A stretch of 64,000 bases of DNA from Mesobacterium_A sp034670065 (GTDB lineage: Bacteria > Pseudomonadota > Alphaproteobacteria > Rhodobacterales > Rhodobacteraceae). Shown here one piece after another: positions 42,432 to 52,766 of this stretch; positions within the stretch are counted from its first letter, which is position 1, and each line of letters opens with the position of its first letter. The position numbers and the translations under genes were made by a program. The stretch covers positions 1 through 64,000 of the forward strand of contig JAXMOG010000003.1 of the NCBI GenBank assembly GCA_034670065.1. Reading direction: 5' to 3'. The notes below the pieces were generated by a model. It was given only the letters and a program-made list of their open reading frames with translations. It was not told the origin of the DNA and did not search any database.

Positions 42432-44642
42432 CTATCGCTTGGGACGCGTCGGGGCTTGCATCCCACCGGGTTTGGATTTGGAAAACGATTTCCCGCCCGG
42501 CTTACCTGCCGGTTTGGCGAATGGTTTTCCCGAAGGCTTCCCGGCATGTTTGCCCGCAGGCTTGCCTCCGGCTCCGGCCTTGGCAGCACCACGTGGTGGT
42601 TTAAACCGTTTGGACGTATCAGAGGCCGGCGGACGATCAGATGATTTGGATTTCCGCTTCTTGGCGCTGTCCCACTCGGCCGGGGCGCCTTTGGTCTCCG
42701 GTTTCGCCGCCGGGCGTTTGCCAGCTGGTGCGCTGTACTTGGTGTGCGCACGCCCAAGGTCTGGCTTTTCTGCCTTCTCTTTGCGGTCGCCACCTTTGTA
42801 CGGGGCGGATTTGCGCGCGTTCTGGCCGCTGTCGTCACGGCGTTCCGCTGGCCGGGCCCGTGGCGCGGGTTTATCACCATAGCCGCCTTCGGCCTTGACG
42901 CGGGGCGGGCGTGCTGGCTTTGCCTCACCCTCTTGGGGACGCGGTGCCGACGGGCGCGGACGGTCATTGTCGCGCGGTGCGCGTTCCTTGAAATCACGCG
43001 CTGGCCGATCTTTATCACGCCGCGGACGCTCTTTGTCACGTGGCGGTCTGGAGTCGGTCGAGCGGGCAAATTCGGGCTTGCCGTCAATACGGCGTACCTT
43101 CACACCTTTTTCCAACGTCTCACCATCCAGCGAGGCCATAAATCCGGCGACACTGGCTTCGCTCAGCTCAACAAATGTCTCGCTCTGCTGCACGCGGATC
43201 GCACCGATGGCGTCCTTATCAATGTTCCCGGCGCGACACAGCAGCGGCAGCAACCAGCGCGGCTCTGCCCGGTCATCCCGTCCAACAGACAGGGCAAACC
43301 AAACACTCGGGCCAAAGGGTTGGCGCTCTTTTTCAGGCGTCCGTGCATCAGGCGAGCTAAGCTCTTCCGGTGCAGACTGGCGCGAACGGTACAGCCGCAG
43401 ATAGGCAGCAGCGATCACTTCGGGCGAATGCAGGTCCAACAGTTTGCCCGCAAACTCCGCTTCGCCATCTGTGATGGTTTCTGTCCATGTCGGATCAGCC
43501 AAAAGCCGCTCCTCATCGCGGCGCAGAATATCTTCGGCGCTTGGCGCGGTGGTCCACTCGGCCGTGATTTTCCCGGTTTTCAACAAACGGTTCGCGCGGC
43601 CTGTCATCTTGGGTGGCACAACAAGGGCCGAAATGCCCTTGCGCCCTGCCCGGCCGGTTCGGCCCGAGCGGTGCAACAAGCCTTCAACGTTTGACGGCAG
43701 CTCTGCATGAACCACCAATTCCAGGTTAGGTAGGTCAATACCGCGTGCAGCCACATCGGTGGCCACGCAAACCCGTGCACGCCCATCGCGCATGGCTTGC
43801 AGCGCATGGGTCCGTTCTGTCTGGCTCAATTCACCCGACAAACAAACCACGGCAAATCCGCGGTTGGCAAAACGCGCGGTCAGGCGGTTGACCGTGGCGC
43901 GTGTGTTGGCAAAGACAATGGCGTTTTGCGCATCATGATACCGCAGCACATTGATGATCGCGTTTTCTGAATCACGCGGCGCGACGCGCAAAGCCTGATA
44001 CGAAATATCCGCGTGCTGACTTTTTTCAGAGATCGTCGTCACCCGAACCGCATCGCGCTGAAACTTTTGGGCAAGCTTGGCAATCATCGGCGGCACTGTG
44101 GCCGAGAACATCAGCGTGCGGCGGTCTTCCGGAGCTTCGTCCAACATGAATTCCAGATCTTCGCGGAATCCCAGGTCCAGCATTTCATCCGCTTCGTCCA
44201 GAACAATGGCGCGCAGGCTGCCCATGTCCAAAGACCCACGTTGAATGTGGTCACGCAAGCGACCCGGCGTGCCAACAACGATATGGGCGCCCCGCTCCAG
44301 TGCACGGCGTTCGTCACGCATATCCATGCCACCAACACAAGACACCACGCGGGCGTTCGCCTTGGAATACAGCCAATCCAATTCGCGGGTGACCTGAAAG
44401 GCCAATTCGCGGGTGGGGGCAATGATCAGGGCCATCGGGGCCGCTGCCGGGCCAAAGGCCGCTTCGGATTCAAGCAAGGTTGGGCCGATGGCAAGGCCAA
44501 AGGCAACCGTTTTACCAGACCCGGTCTGCGCCGAAACCAACAGGTCAGCGTCCCGGACTTCAGTGTCAATCACCGCTTCCTGGACAGGGGTCAATTTATC
44601 ATATCCGCGCTCGGCGAGCGCATCGGAGAGGGTCTGGATCAT
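42432..44642 (-). CDS. DEAD-box RNA helicase with DbpA-type domain and long basic tail
   Basis: A 736-residue helicase. RecA-like core motifs: AQTGSGKT (~39-46), PTRELAFQV, TPGRLRDH, LDEADEMLD, FSATV, then HRSGRTGRAG. A DbpA RNA-binding domain follows (~455-530, LPLLCRAGNIDKDAIGAIRV). The last ~190 residues are Lys/Arg/Pro/Gly-rich, with repeats such as AGKPSGKPFAKPAGKP, and are probably disordered RNA-binding sequence. It resembles CsdA/DeaD-type helicases that act in ribosome assembly and mRNA decay, often cold-induced. Confidence 0.93.
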   Translation of the reverse strand: MIQTLSDALAERGYDKLTPVQEAVIDTEVRDADLLVSAQTGSGKTVAFGLAIGPTLLESEAAFGPAAAPMALIIAPTRELAFQVTRELDWLYSKANARVVSCVGGMDMRDERRALERGAHIVVGTPGRLRDHIQRGSLDMGSLRAIVLDEADEMLDLGFREDLEFMLDEAPEDRRTLMFSATVPPMIAKLAQKFQRDAVRVTTISEKSQHADISYQALRVAPRDSENAIINVLRYHDAQNAIVFANTRATVNRLTARFANRGFAVVCLSGELSQTERTHALQAMRDGRARVCVATDVAARGIDLPNLELVVHAELPSNVEGLLHRSGRTGRAGRKGISALVVPPKMTGRANRLLKTGKITAEWTTAPSAEDILRRDEERLLADPTWTETITDGEAEFAGKLLDLHSPEVIAAAYLRLYRSRQSAPEELSSPDARTPEKERQPFGPSVWFALSVGRDDRAEPRWLLPLLCRAGNIDKDAIGAIRVQQSETFVELSEASVAGFMASLDGETLEKGVKVRRIDGKPEFARSTDSRPPRDKERPRRDKDRPARDFKERAPRDNDRPRPSAPRPQEGEAKPARPPRVKAEGGYGDKPAPRARPAERRDDSGQNARKSAPYKGGDRKEKAEKPDLGRAHTKYSAPAGKRPAAKPETKGAPAEWDSAKKRKSKSSDRPPASDTSKRFKPPRGAAKAGAGGKPAGKHAGKPSGKPFAKPAGKPGGKSFSKSKPGGMQAPTRPKR

Positions 44643-44749
44643 CAGGGAACCGATCTGGCTGTTGCGTAAGACGCCGCGGAACGCGGTCTGTCAGTGCGTC
44701 AGGGAGGAAAAGGGTCTGTTAATACAGTCCGGCGCGGATGTATACCGCC

Positions 44750-44764
44750 GAGTTTAGTAAACTC
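44750..44764. promoter_or_regulatory. palindrome upstream of the helicase gene
   Basis: Perfect 7-bp arms around one base: GAGTTTA-G-TAAACTC. It lies ~108 bp upstream of the helicase start, in the 236-bp gap to prfB. It could bind a dimeric regulator; no matching regulator is nearby. Confidence 0.35.
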
Positions 44765-44878
44765 GTCTTGTCGCACCCGGCCAGTGACGCACATAAACAC
44801 TGGCCCGGTCAACCACCCGTGTCGTGCCACTTGACCCCAAAGAGTCGTATGACCGGGCTATTGATTGCGCTGTTGCGG

Positions 44879-46003
44879 TTACTCTGCCTGCGCGTCTGCG
44901 CGGGACTTGCCAGAAACCTTCTGCGCCAAAGTCGCCGCCATGAACCGATCCAGATCACCGTCCAGAACCCCTTGTGAATCCGAGGTTTCCACGTTGGTTC
45001 GCAGGTCTTTGACCATCTGGTAGGGATGCAGGACATACGATCTGATCTGGTTGCCCCAGCCCGCCTCGCCTTTGGCTTCATGCGCGGCGTTGATCGCCTC
45101 GTTGCGCTTGTCCAATTCCATTTGATACAACCGCGATTTCAGCGCCTTCATGGCAATATCGCGGTTCTGGTGCTGAGATTTTTCCGAACTCGTCACCACG
45201 ATGCCAGTTGGGTGGTGCGTGATCCGCACCGCCGAGTCGGTGGTGTTCACGTGCTGACCACCCGCACCAGAAGAGCGATAGGTGTCGATCCGGATATCGG
45301 CCGGGTTCACCTCGATCTCGATATTATCATCCACAACCGGATACACCCAGACAGAGCTGAAAGAGGTGTGCCGCCGCGCCGCGCTGTCATAGGGCGAAAT
45401 CCGCACCAAACGATGCACGCCGCTTTCGGACTTCAGCCAGCCATAGGCATTGGGGCCGGAAATCTTGTAGGCGGCAGATTTGATGCCCGCCTCTTCGCCA
45501 GCGCTTTCTGATTGCAGTTCCACTTTGTAGCCATGCTTTTCAGCCCAGCGCACATACATCCGTGCCAACATCGACGCCCAGTCACAGCTTTCTGTACCGC
45601 CCGCACCAGAGTTGATTTCAAGGAACGTGTCGTTGCCGTCCGCTTCGCCGTCCAGCAATGCTTCCAGCTCTTTGGTCGCGGCTTTTTCAGACAAGGCTGA
45701 CAGGTTTTGTTCCGCTTCCGAAACGACCTCGTCGTCCTCTTCCATTTCGCCCAATTCGATCAGCTCGATATTGTCCGATAAATCCTGCTTGATCGATTTG
45801 TAGGTCTCATATGAATCGACCAGCATCTGGCGGTCGCGCATCAGTTTCTGCGCCGCGTTCGGGTCATTCCACAAGTCAGGGTCTTCGACACGCGCGTTGA
45901 ACTCCTCCAAACGGTGAACAACCGTCTCCAGGTCCAGCCGCTGGCCTAACAGCGCAAGCGATTTTTCGATTTTTTCAATCGTACTCTGTGTTTCGGCGCG
46001 CAT
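44879..46003 (-). CDS. prfB: peptide chain release factor 2
   Basis: A 374-residue class-I release factor for UGA/UAA stops. The GGQ catalytic motif is in SSGAGGQHVN. The stop-recognition tripeptide, SPF in E. coli RF2, reads SPY here (VRISPYDSAARRHTSF). The gene is one unbroken frame, so it lacks the programmed frameshift used for autoregulation in E. coli prfB. It is followed 187 bp after the PBP1A gene on the same strand. Confidence 0.97.
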   Translation of the reverse strand: MRAETQSTIEKIEKSLALLGQRLDLETVVHRLEEFNARVEDPDLWNDPNAAQKLMRDRQMLVDSYETYKSIKQDLSDNIELIELGEMEEDDEVVSEAEQNLSALSEKAATKELEALLDGEADGNDTFLEINSGAGGTESCDWASMLARMYVRWAEKHGYKVELQSESAGEEAGIKSAAYKISGPNAYGWLKSESGVHRLVRISPYDSAARRHTSFSSVWVYPVVDDNIEIEVNPADIRIDTYRSSGAGGQHVNTTDSAVRITHHPTGIVVTSSEKSQHQNRDIAMKALKSRLYQMELDKRNEAINAAHEAKGEAGWGNQIRSYVLHPYQMVKDLRTNVETSDSQGVLDGDLDRFMAATLAQKVSGKSRADAQAE

Positions 46004-46189
46004 TGACTTGCTCTTGTATCACTTCCAAGACCTGCCTGATACCAAGCGCAGCGGATCGCGACAAGCCGCGAACGTGGCCCCGACCCCAAGCATGTACCCC
46101 GGCGCGTGAAAACACCCACCGTCGCCCGCGCCATTCAAGCGCTGTTCTTGCTCAAGCCAACACCAAAGCGTGCCCCGAGCAAGTGCCGA

Positions 46190-48745
46190 TCAGTACAATC
46201 CGCCCGAACTGAGCGATCCGAAACTGGCCTTCGGCCCCACCGTCGCCGTTCGGCCGGAGGAAGTGACCACTTCTTGCGGGTTGTCGTTTGGCAAAATCAG
46301 ATCGAAGCTGCCGCCCATCGCAAAACCGCCGTCGAACAGCAGGCCAAAGATCGGCTCTTCGCCAACCCGGAAACACTCGGCAACCACGTTCTCGCCAGAG
46401 GCTTCGTTTGGCAAACGCGCACCGGTGTAACGGTCAATCTTGATGAACATGCACTCAGTCGGAACCTTGAACGGTCCACCACCAAATTTCTGCACGGCTT
46501 TTTCCATGAAACGCTGGAACACCGGCCCGCACATCCCGCCACCGGAGGCACCGCGCCCCAAGGACTTTGGCTGGTCAAAACCAATGTAGCACCCGGCCAC
46601 GATGTTAGAGGTAAAGCCAACAAACCACACATCTTTGGCATCGTTGGTTGTACCGGTTTTGCCTGCCGTCGGCACAGGCAAACGAACACTGCCAGACGCC
46701 GTGCCGCGCTGCACAACGCCCCGCATCATGGACGTCAGCTGATAGGCGGTGACAGGGTCCATCACCCGTTCGCGGTTGGAAACGATCTGCGGTCCCAAGC
46801 CATAGGGCAAGCCAGCCGTGTCACAATCTAGACAGTCGCGCCGGTCATGCCGGTAAACGGTGTTGCCGTTGCGGTCTTGCACGCGGTCCACCAGCGTGGG
46901 CTCAACGCGCTCGCCCCCATTGGCAAACATTGCATAGGACGCCACCATCTTGAACAACGTCGTCTCTTGGCTGCCCAACGCATTGGCCAGCACCGGTGAC
47001 AAACGGTCATAGACCCCGAATTTTTCGGCATAGCTGCCAACAACGTCCATCCCGACTTCCTGTGCCAAGCGCACAGTCATCAGGTTACGCGACCGTTCGA
47101 TCCCGGTACGCAGTGGCGTAGGCCCGTAATATTGGTTGGATGCGTTCTTGGGGCGCCATACCCCTTGCGGCGTGTTCACTTCGATCGGCGCGTCCACAAC
47201 AATGGTTGCCGGCGAATAGCCGCTGTCCAATGCCGCCGCATACACGAATGGCTTAAAGCTTGAACCGGGCTGCCGTTGTGCTTGGGTCGCCCTGTTAAAA
47301 ACCGAATTCTGGTATGAAAAACCACCCTGCATCGCGATCACACGGCCGTTGTTCACATCCATCGCCATGAAGCCACCCTGCACCTGGGGCACTTGGCGCA
47401 AGCTCCAGCGGATGAAATCGCCGTCACCGCCCGACCCGCTGGTCATGCGGCGCACGTGTACAACGTCACCTACGGTGAAATTGTCCTGAAAATTCCCCTT
47501 CATCCAGCCGATATCTTTGCGCGGAACCACAAAGGGGGCATCGGCGGTTTCCTCAACGCTTTCGATCCCCACCCGAAGCTGTTGATCCTGAACGTCCAAA
47601 ACCACAGCCGGATACCAACGGCCATCCAACGTCACATCACGCGCCACACGCACTTTGGACAGGGCATCGCGCCAGCTTTCTTCGCTATCCAACAGCGCCG
47701 GGTCCACGGTTTGCCCCGTGCCACGCCAAACCTTCAAACCTCGGTCATAGTCTTCCAGCGCGCGCTGTAGCGAATGCGCCGCCAAAACCTGAAATTCGGG
47801 GTCAATGGTGGCACGAATGGCCAAACCGCCGTTGAAGAATTCATCTTCACCAAAGTTCTTGCTCAGCTGGCGGCGGATTTCATCGGTAAAATAGTCACGT
47901 GGCGGCAGGGCGGCACGGTAGCTTTCATAGTCACCTTGCAACACGGTGCGGATCGGCGTGGCTTTGGCCGTCTCATACTCGTCTTCTGTGATGTAGCCGT
48001 TTTCGTACATCGAGCGCAAAGCAACGTTGTTACGCCGTGCCATTGCCGCGTCATAATTCTTGACCGGGTTATAGCTGTATGGCGCCTTGGGGTGGATGGC
48101 CAGAAACGCCGCCTCTTCAATCGACAACTCCGACAGCGGTTTGTTGAAGTAGGTTTGCGAGGCGGCCGCCACACCAAAACTGCGCGCGCCCAGGTCAATC
48201 TCATTCAAGTAAAGCGCCAGAATTTCATCTTTGCTCAGCGTTTCCTCGATACGGGAGGCCAAGATCAATTCTTTGATCTTACGTTCTGCCGTCCGATCAG
48301 AGGACAACAGGAAGTTTTTCATCACCTGTTGCGTGATGGTTGACCCGCCACGCAAACGCCCGCCCTGCGCATAATCCTTGGCCGCAGACAGCATGCCAGT
48401 GATGTCATACCCCTTGTGGGTATAGAAGTTTTTGTCTTCGACCGAGATGAAAGCCTGCTTCACCAAGTCCGGAATTTCTTCTGGTGGGGTATACAGCCGC
48501 CGCTCACGCGCGAATTCATCAATAATCCGGCCTTGGGTCGAATAAATTCGGCTGATCGTCGGCGGGCTGTATTGCGCCAGGCTTTCGTGGCTGGGCAAAT
48601 CACGCCCGTACATCCAGAACACTCCGCCAACACTGACGGCCACCATGATGATCCCCAGTGTGACGACACTGAAGATGGTTCCGAAAAACGACATGATAAA
48701 CCTGAGCACGCGAAACAGTCCTTCCGACGAGATATTGCGCCCCAC
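46190..48745 (-). CDS. mrcA: penicillin-binding protein 1A (glycosyltransferase/transpeptidase)
   Basis: An 851-residue bifunctional peptidoglycan synthase. One N-terminal helix (IFSVVTLGIIMVAVSVGGVF), a glycosyltransferase domain with the catalytic EDKNFYTHKG, an OB-like insert (~330-430) and a transpeptidase domain with SSFKP (active Ser), SRN and KTGTTN are visible. The longest start is GTG 48745; GTG 48709 or ATG 48694 (after CAGG) are closer to where relatives begin. It follows the amidase gene on the same strand, consistent with a cell-wall group. Confidence 0.96.
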   Translation of the reverse strand: MGRNISSEGLFRVLRFIMSFFGTIFSVVTLGIIMVAVSVGGVFWMYGRDLPSHESLAQYSPPTISRIYSTQGRIIDEFARERRLYTPPEEIPDLVKQAFISVEDKNFYTHKGYDITGMLSAAKDYAQGGRLRGGSTITQQVMKNFLLSSDRTAERKIKELILASRIEETLSKDEILALYLNEIDLGARSFGVAAASQTYFNKPLSELSIEEAAFLAIHPKAPYSYNPVKNYDAAMARRNNVALRSMYENGYITEDEYETAKATPIRTVLQGDYESYRAALPPRDYFTDEIRRQLSKNFGEDEFFNGGLAIRATIDPEFQVLAAHSLQRALEDYDRGLKVWRGTGQTVDPALLDSEESWRDALSKVRVARDVTLDGRWYPAVVLDVQDQQLRVGIESVEETADAPFVVPRKDIGWMKGNFQDNFTVGDVVHVRRMTSGSGGDGDFIRWSLRQVPQVQGGFMAMDVNNGRVIAMQGGFSYQNSVFNRATQAQRQPGSSFKPFVYAAALDSGYSPATIVVDAPIEVNTPQGVWRPKNASNQYYGPTPLRTGIERSRNLMTVRLAQEVGMDVVGSYAEKFGVYDRLSPVLANALGSQETTLFKMVASYAMFANGGERVEPTLVDRVQDRNGNTVYRHDRRDCLDCDTAGLPYGLGPQIVSNRERVMDPVTAYQLTSMMRGVVQRGTASGSVRLPVPTAGKTGTTNDAKDVWFVGFTSNIVAGCYIGFDQPKSLGRGASGGGMCGPVFQRFMEKAVQKFGGGPFKVPTECMFIKIDRYTGARLPNEASGENVVAECFRVGEEPIFGLLFDGGFAMGGSFDLILPNDNPQEVVTSSGRTATVGPKASFGSLSSGGLY

Positions 48746-48817
48746 TATAGCGCTTGTGCGGTCTGGTCAAAACACCTTTGCGCGACAGATAGGCGGGGGA
48801 CCGCAGATGACCTAACG

Positions 48818-50044
48818 CTACTTGCGACGCAGTCTGCTAAGCGCGGCATCTTCCAACGCCCAAGTCGCAATCCCGTTCAGCAGCCCTTCGGCCATGGTTG
48901 CGCGCCACACCGGATCGCGCAGATTGTTCAGTTCTTCGCGCGAAGATAAGAAACCCACTTCGACCAAAACCGATGGAATATCCGCCGCTTTCAGCACCGA
49001 AAACCCGGCCTGACGCAACGGGCGCTTGTGCAACCGACCGGTGGATTTTTCAATGCCCTTAACCAGATGTGCGGCCAGTGCGCGGCTGCGCGGGGTGTTG
49101 TCCAAACGCGCGATATCCATCAAAATCCCGGCGACTTCATCATCCGCCCCGGCCAAGTCAACGCCAGACAACAGATCATCGCGATTGTGCCGCTCTGCCA
49201 GCAGTGATGAGGCCGCATCAGACGCGTCATCACTTAGTGTATAAACGGTTGAACCGCTGGCAAACCCTTTGGCCAAGGCATCCGCATGCAGTGAAACAAA
49301 CAAATCCGCCTGTACCTGATGCGCGATGGCAATCCGTGCCTCCAGCGAAACAAAGACATCGGCCTCCCGCGTTAGAACCACCTGATACCCGCCTGCCCGG
49401 ATCAGCGCCTCACGCAATTGGCGCGCCATCGACAGCATCAAGTCAGCCTCTTTGGTGCTGCCATTTTCTGCGCCCGGATCAATACCGCCGTGGCCGGGGT
49501 CGATCACCACCACCAGCGGCCTGTTCGGATCATCACGCGGCGCGATCTGTGGCACTTGGGCAGGTTCGGGCAAATCCCAACGCGGATCGCGTGGCGCACC
49601 GGCTGTCGCCTCAAACTCTGCCTGATCGACAGACGACAACACGATATCCAAACGCGCCGTGCCGTCAGTCTGCGCAATCGACAAGCCAGCAGTTTGAACC
49701 GCCAAAGGTCCGCCCAACACAGCAACCAACCGCGACCATCCTGCGCGATACGCCCCCATGCGCAGTTCCCGCACCCGGTCGCTTTGGTCCAGCACCGCGG
49801 CGTCGGCCCCCTGCCAATCCACTTCGCGAAAATCGACGATCAGGCGATTTGGCTCTGTTAAGGTAAAGACGCGGTAGGGCACACCCTGACTGAGCGCCAG
49901 CGACAGATGAGCTCCGCCGCGCACATCTTCCACCGTGCTGCGCGCCGCATCAAACCGTGCCAGCGCAACCGCATCCTGTGCACCCGCAGGCACAGCTGTG
50001 AACGCCCAAAGCGCGCCCAGAATAATCGTAATAAACCTGTTCAT
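48818..50044 (-). CDS. N-acetylmuramoyl-L-alanine amidase (AmiC type)
   Basis: A 408-residue periplasmic zinc amidase that cleaves septal peptidoglycan. A cleavable signal ends at AGAQ; an AMIN-like localisation domain (~25-150) is followed by the Amidase_3 domain with VIDPGHGGIDPGA (zinc His), SLHADA and the C-terminal VEVGFLSSREE. ATG at 50044 begins a proper signal peptide; the longer frame to 50116 is disfavoured. PBP1A follows 72 bp downstream. Confidence 0.93.
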   Translation of the reverse strand: MNRFITIILGALWAFTAVPAGAQDAVALARFDAARSTVEDVRGGAHLSLALSQGVPYRVFTLTEPNRLIVDFREVDWQGADAAVLDQSDRVRELRMGAYRAGWSRLVAVLGGPLAVQTAGLSIAQTDGTARLDIVLSSVDQAEFEATAGAPRDPRWDLPEPAQVPQIAPRDDPNRPLVVVIDPGHGGIDPGAENGSTKEADLMLSMARQLREALIRAGGYQVVLTREADVFVSLEARIAIAHQVQADLFVSLHADALAKGFASGSTVYTLSDDASDAASSLLAERHNRDDLLSGVDLAGADDEVAGILMDIARLDNTPRSRALAAHLVKGIEKSTGRLHKRPLRQAGFSVLKAADIPSVLVEVGFLSSREELNNLRDPVWRATMAEGLLNGIATWALEDAALSRLRRK

Positions 50045-50209
50045 GCCCTGCCCGGCTTGTGCTGTTTTGCGCAGTCTACACCGCTTGACCACCGCGTCCA
50101 TATCCCACGAATGCACTTACGCGTGTTTACAGCGCCTGCGATTGTTAAACCGCCCTCATCAGTGATCTATCGCATCGCGATCAGTGACCACATTGTTTGA
50201 TATCGCCGG

Positions 50210-51361
50210 TCAGGCCAGCCCACGTGCTGCCATGAACCGGCCCAATCGGTCCAGACCTTCCAAAATATCGGCGGTAGAGCGTGCATAGGAAAACCGTAGT
50301 GTTCCGCCGCCCCGGTCTGGGTCAAAGTCCAGCCCCGGTGTCACGGCAACCCCGGCCTGATCCAGAATTTCGCGCGCAAAGGCCCGGCTGTCATCGGTCA
50401 GATGGCTGACATCGGCATAGACGTAAAACGCCCCGTCCGGGGGCGCAAAGCGATCAAACCCGGCGCGCGGCAACCCTTCGATCATCAAACGACGGTTTTC
50501 TGAGTAAACATCCATATTGCGCTGCAGTTCATCGCCCGCATCCAACGCGGCCAAAGCCGCCACCTGGCTGGCATGGGGCGGACAAATAAACAGGTTCTGC
50601 GCCAGACGTTCGATCTGACGGACCTGTGCCGGCGGCACCACCAGCCAGCCCACACGCCAGCCCGTCATACTGAAGTACTTTGAGAAAGAGTTGATCACAC
50701 AGACATCGTCGCTGATTTCCAGCGCGGTGACGGCCTTTTGCTCATACTCGATCCCATGATAGATTTCGTCTGACAAAAAGGCGGCGCCCCTTTCCTGTGT
50801 CGCACCAATCAGCGCCGACATGGCGCTGCGATCCAGCATTGTGCCGGTTGGATTGGCCGGACTGGCCACCATCAACCCCTGATAATCCACGCCAGCCAAA
50901 TCCTCAGGAGTCGGTTGCAGGCGGTTTTCCGGGCGGGCGGCCACCTCGACCGGCACCAAATCCAATGCCTTCAGGATTTGTCGATAAGACGGATAGCCGG
51001 GACGGCCCATCGCCACACGGTCGCCCGCATCGAACATGGCAGTAAACGCCAGAATAAACCCACCTGACGAGCCCGGCGTAACAACCACCCGCGCCGGGTC
51101 CAGCTCAACATTGTACCACTCGCCGTATAACCGGGCGATCCGGGCGCGCAGCGCGGGCAGCCCCAAAGCCACGGTGTACCCCAGCGCATCATCCTGCATC
51201 GCAACCGTCAATGCATCGCGCGCAGCTTGCGGCGCAGGCGTACCGGGCTGCCCCACTTCCATATGGATAATATGGCGTCCCTCGGCCTCGGCCTGACGCG
51301 CGGCTTCCATCACGTCCATCACAATGAAGGGATCAACAGCACCACGGCTTGAATTTTTCAT
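50210..51361 (-). CDS. class I/II PLP-dependent aminotransferase
   Basis: A 383-residue fold-type I aminotransferase. The PLP lysine lies in INSFSKYFSMTGWRVGW near residue 225, with SPANPTG and the C-terminal FSYARS arginine region also present. It belongs to the aspartate aminotransferase superfamily; the substrate pair cannot be fixed. The N terminus begins MKNSSRGAVDPFIVMDVM. It is divergent from the M48/TPR gene, with a 60-bp shared gap. Confidence 0.92.
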   Translation of the reverse strand: MKNSSRGAVDPFIVMDVMEAARQAEAEGRHIIHMEVGQPGTPAPQAARDALTVAMQDDALGYTVALGLPALRARIARLYGEWYNVELDPARVVVTPGSSGGFILAFTAMFDAGDRVAMGRPGYPSYRQILKALDLVPVEVAARPENRLQPTPEDLAGVDYQGLMVASPANPTGTMLDRSAMSALIGATQERGAAFLSDEIYHGIEYEQKAVTALEISDDVCVINSFSKYFSMTGWRVGWLVVPPAQVRQIERLAQNLFICPPHASQVAALAALDAGDELQRNMDVYSENRRLMIEGLPRAGFDRFAPPDGAFYVYADVSHLTDDSRAFAREILDQAGVAVTPGLDFDPDRGGGTLRFSYARSTADILEGLDRLGRFMAARGLA

Positions 51362-51421
51362 GCCCGTCTTCCTAAACTCGTCTATGACTTCAGACCTAGA
51401 GTTGAATGAGGCAGGGCGTCA

Positions 51422-52747
51422 ATGCACAGATTTCGGGTCCTGATACTGGGCACATTTATGGCGCTTGTCGCGGGGCTGCCTGCGCAGGCCGTTACCCTGC
51501 TGCGTGACGCGGATATGGAATATAGCCTGAGCCAACTGGCGGCCCCTGTACTGCGCGCCGCCAGCCTCAGCCCAAACAGCGTTAGAATTGTTGTGGTCAA
51601 GGACAGCACCTTGAACGCATTCGTCGTCGATACGCGCACAATCTTTATCCATTCCGGGTTGATCCTGAAACTGGACAGCGCAGAGGCGTTGCAGGCCGTT
51701 ATTGCCCATGAGGCTGCCCATATTTCAAACGGACATATCACGCGTCGCATGGCCAACGCCCGCAGCGCCCGAACAGCTGCCGGACTGGGCATGGCCTTGG
51801 CCGCGGCGGCGGCTGTGGCTGGTGCCGATGGGCAGGCGGCGGTTGGTTTGGCATTCGGCGCGCAATCTTCCGCGCGGCGTCTGTTTTTATCCCACACGCG
51901 GGCCGAAGAATCTTCGGCCGATATCAGTTCCGTCCGGTATCTGTCGCGCGCCGGTATAGATCCCAAAGGTGCCATAGCCGTGCAAGAGATGTTCAAAGGT
52001 CAGGAACTGCTGTCTACGTCACGACAGGATCCCTATATGCTGACCCACCCGATGAGCCGCGACCGACTGCGCGCCCTGAAGGGGCAAGTCGCCGGGCTGG
52101 GCGCCAAAACCTATAATAAAAAGAACGAAGGCACATATTGGTTCGCACGCGCCAAGGGCAAACTGTCAGCCTTCAGCCGCGCGCCGGGATGGACGCTGCG
52201 CCGCGCCAACGACAGCGTCAGCAAAGACATCGCGTTGATGCGTCAGGCCGTGGCCTATCACCGTCAAAGCGACATGTCGCGCGCCCTGAAAGCGATCAAC
52301 AGCGCCATTGCCCTGCGCCCCAAAGATCCGTTTTTGTTGGACTTGAAAGGCCAAATACTGCTGGAAGGGCGCAAGGCCAAAGAGGCCACAAAGGCTTATG
52401 CCAGCGCTGCCAAAATGGCCGGGCGCAACCCTTTGATCCTTGGGGGGTATGGCCGGGCCCTGCTGGCCTCGGGTCAATACAAGGCCGCTCTGAAGGCCTT
52501 GGAAAGCGCGCGCAGCCGCGACTTCCGCGATCCCCGCATTCTGCGCGATCTGGCCGTGGCCTATGCCAAAAACGGCCAAAACGGCATGGCCAGTTTGGTC
52601 ACTGCAGAACGCTATGCCCTCAACGGGCGGCTGAAAGATGCCGAAATACATGCCAAACGCGCCGAAGGTCTGTTGCCGCGCGGCTCTGCCGGGTGGCAGC
52701 GGGCACAAGATGTGCTAAGTGCAGCGAAACTGGCCAAGGGCCGATAA
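51422..52747 (+). CDS. periplasmic M48 metalloprotease with TPR domain (BepA-like)
   Basis: A 441-residue protein with a signal peptide (cleaved after AQA), the zinc motif HEAAH near residue 99, the third-ligand region ESSADISSVRYL, and C-terminal TPR helices (~285-430). This is the BepA/YfgC layout, a protease-chaperone that monitors outer-membrane protein assembly. It heads a unit with two thioredoxin-fold proteins 19 bp and 3 bp apart, suggesting shared duties in periplasmic quality control. Confidence 0.92.
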   Translation: MHRFRVLILGTFMALVAGLPAQAVTLLRDADMEYSLSQLAAPVLRAASLSPNSVRIVVVKDSTLNAFVVDTRTIFIHSGLILKLDSAEALQAVIAHEAAHISNGHITRRMANARSARTAAGLGMALAAAAAVAGADGQAAVGLAFGAQSSARRLFLSHTRAEESSADISSVRYLSRAGIDPKGAIAVQEMFKGQELLSTSRQDPYMLTHPMSRDRLRALKGQVAGLGAKTYNKKNEGTYWFARAKGKLSAFSRAPGWTLRRANDSVSKDIALMRQAVAYHRQSDMSRALKAINSAIALRPKDPFLLDLKGQILLEGRKAKEATKAYASAAKMAGRNPLILGGYGRALLASGQYKAALKALESARSRDFRDPRILRDLAVAYAKNGQNGMASLVTAERYALNGRLKDAEIHAKRAEGLLPRGSAGWQRAQDVLSAAKLAKGR

Positions 52748-52766
52748 CCCCTCTGGGAGACACCGA

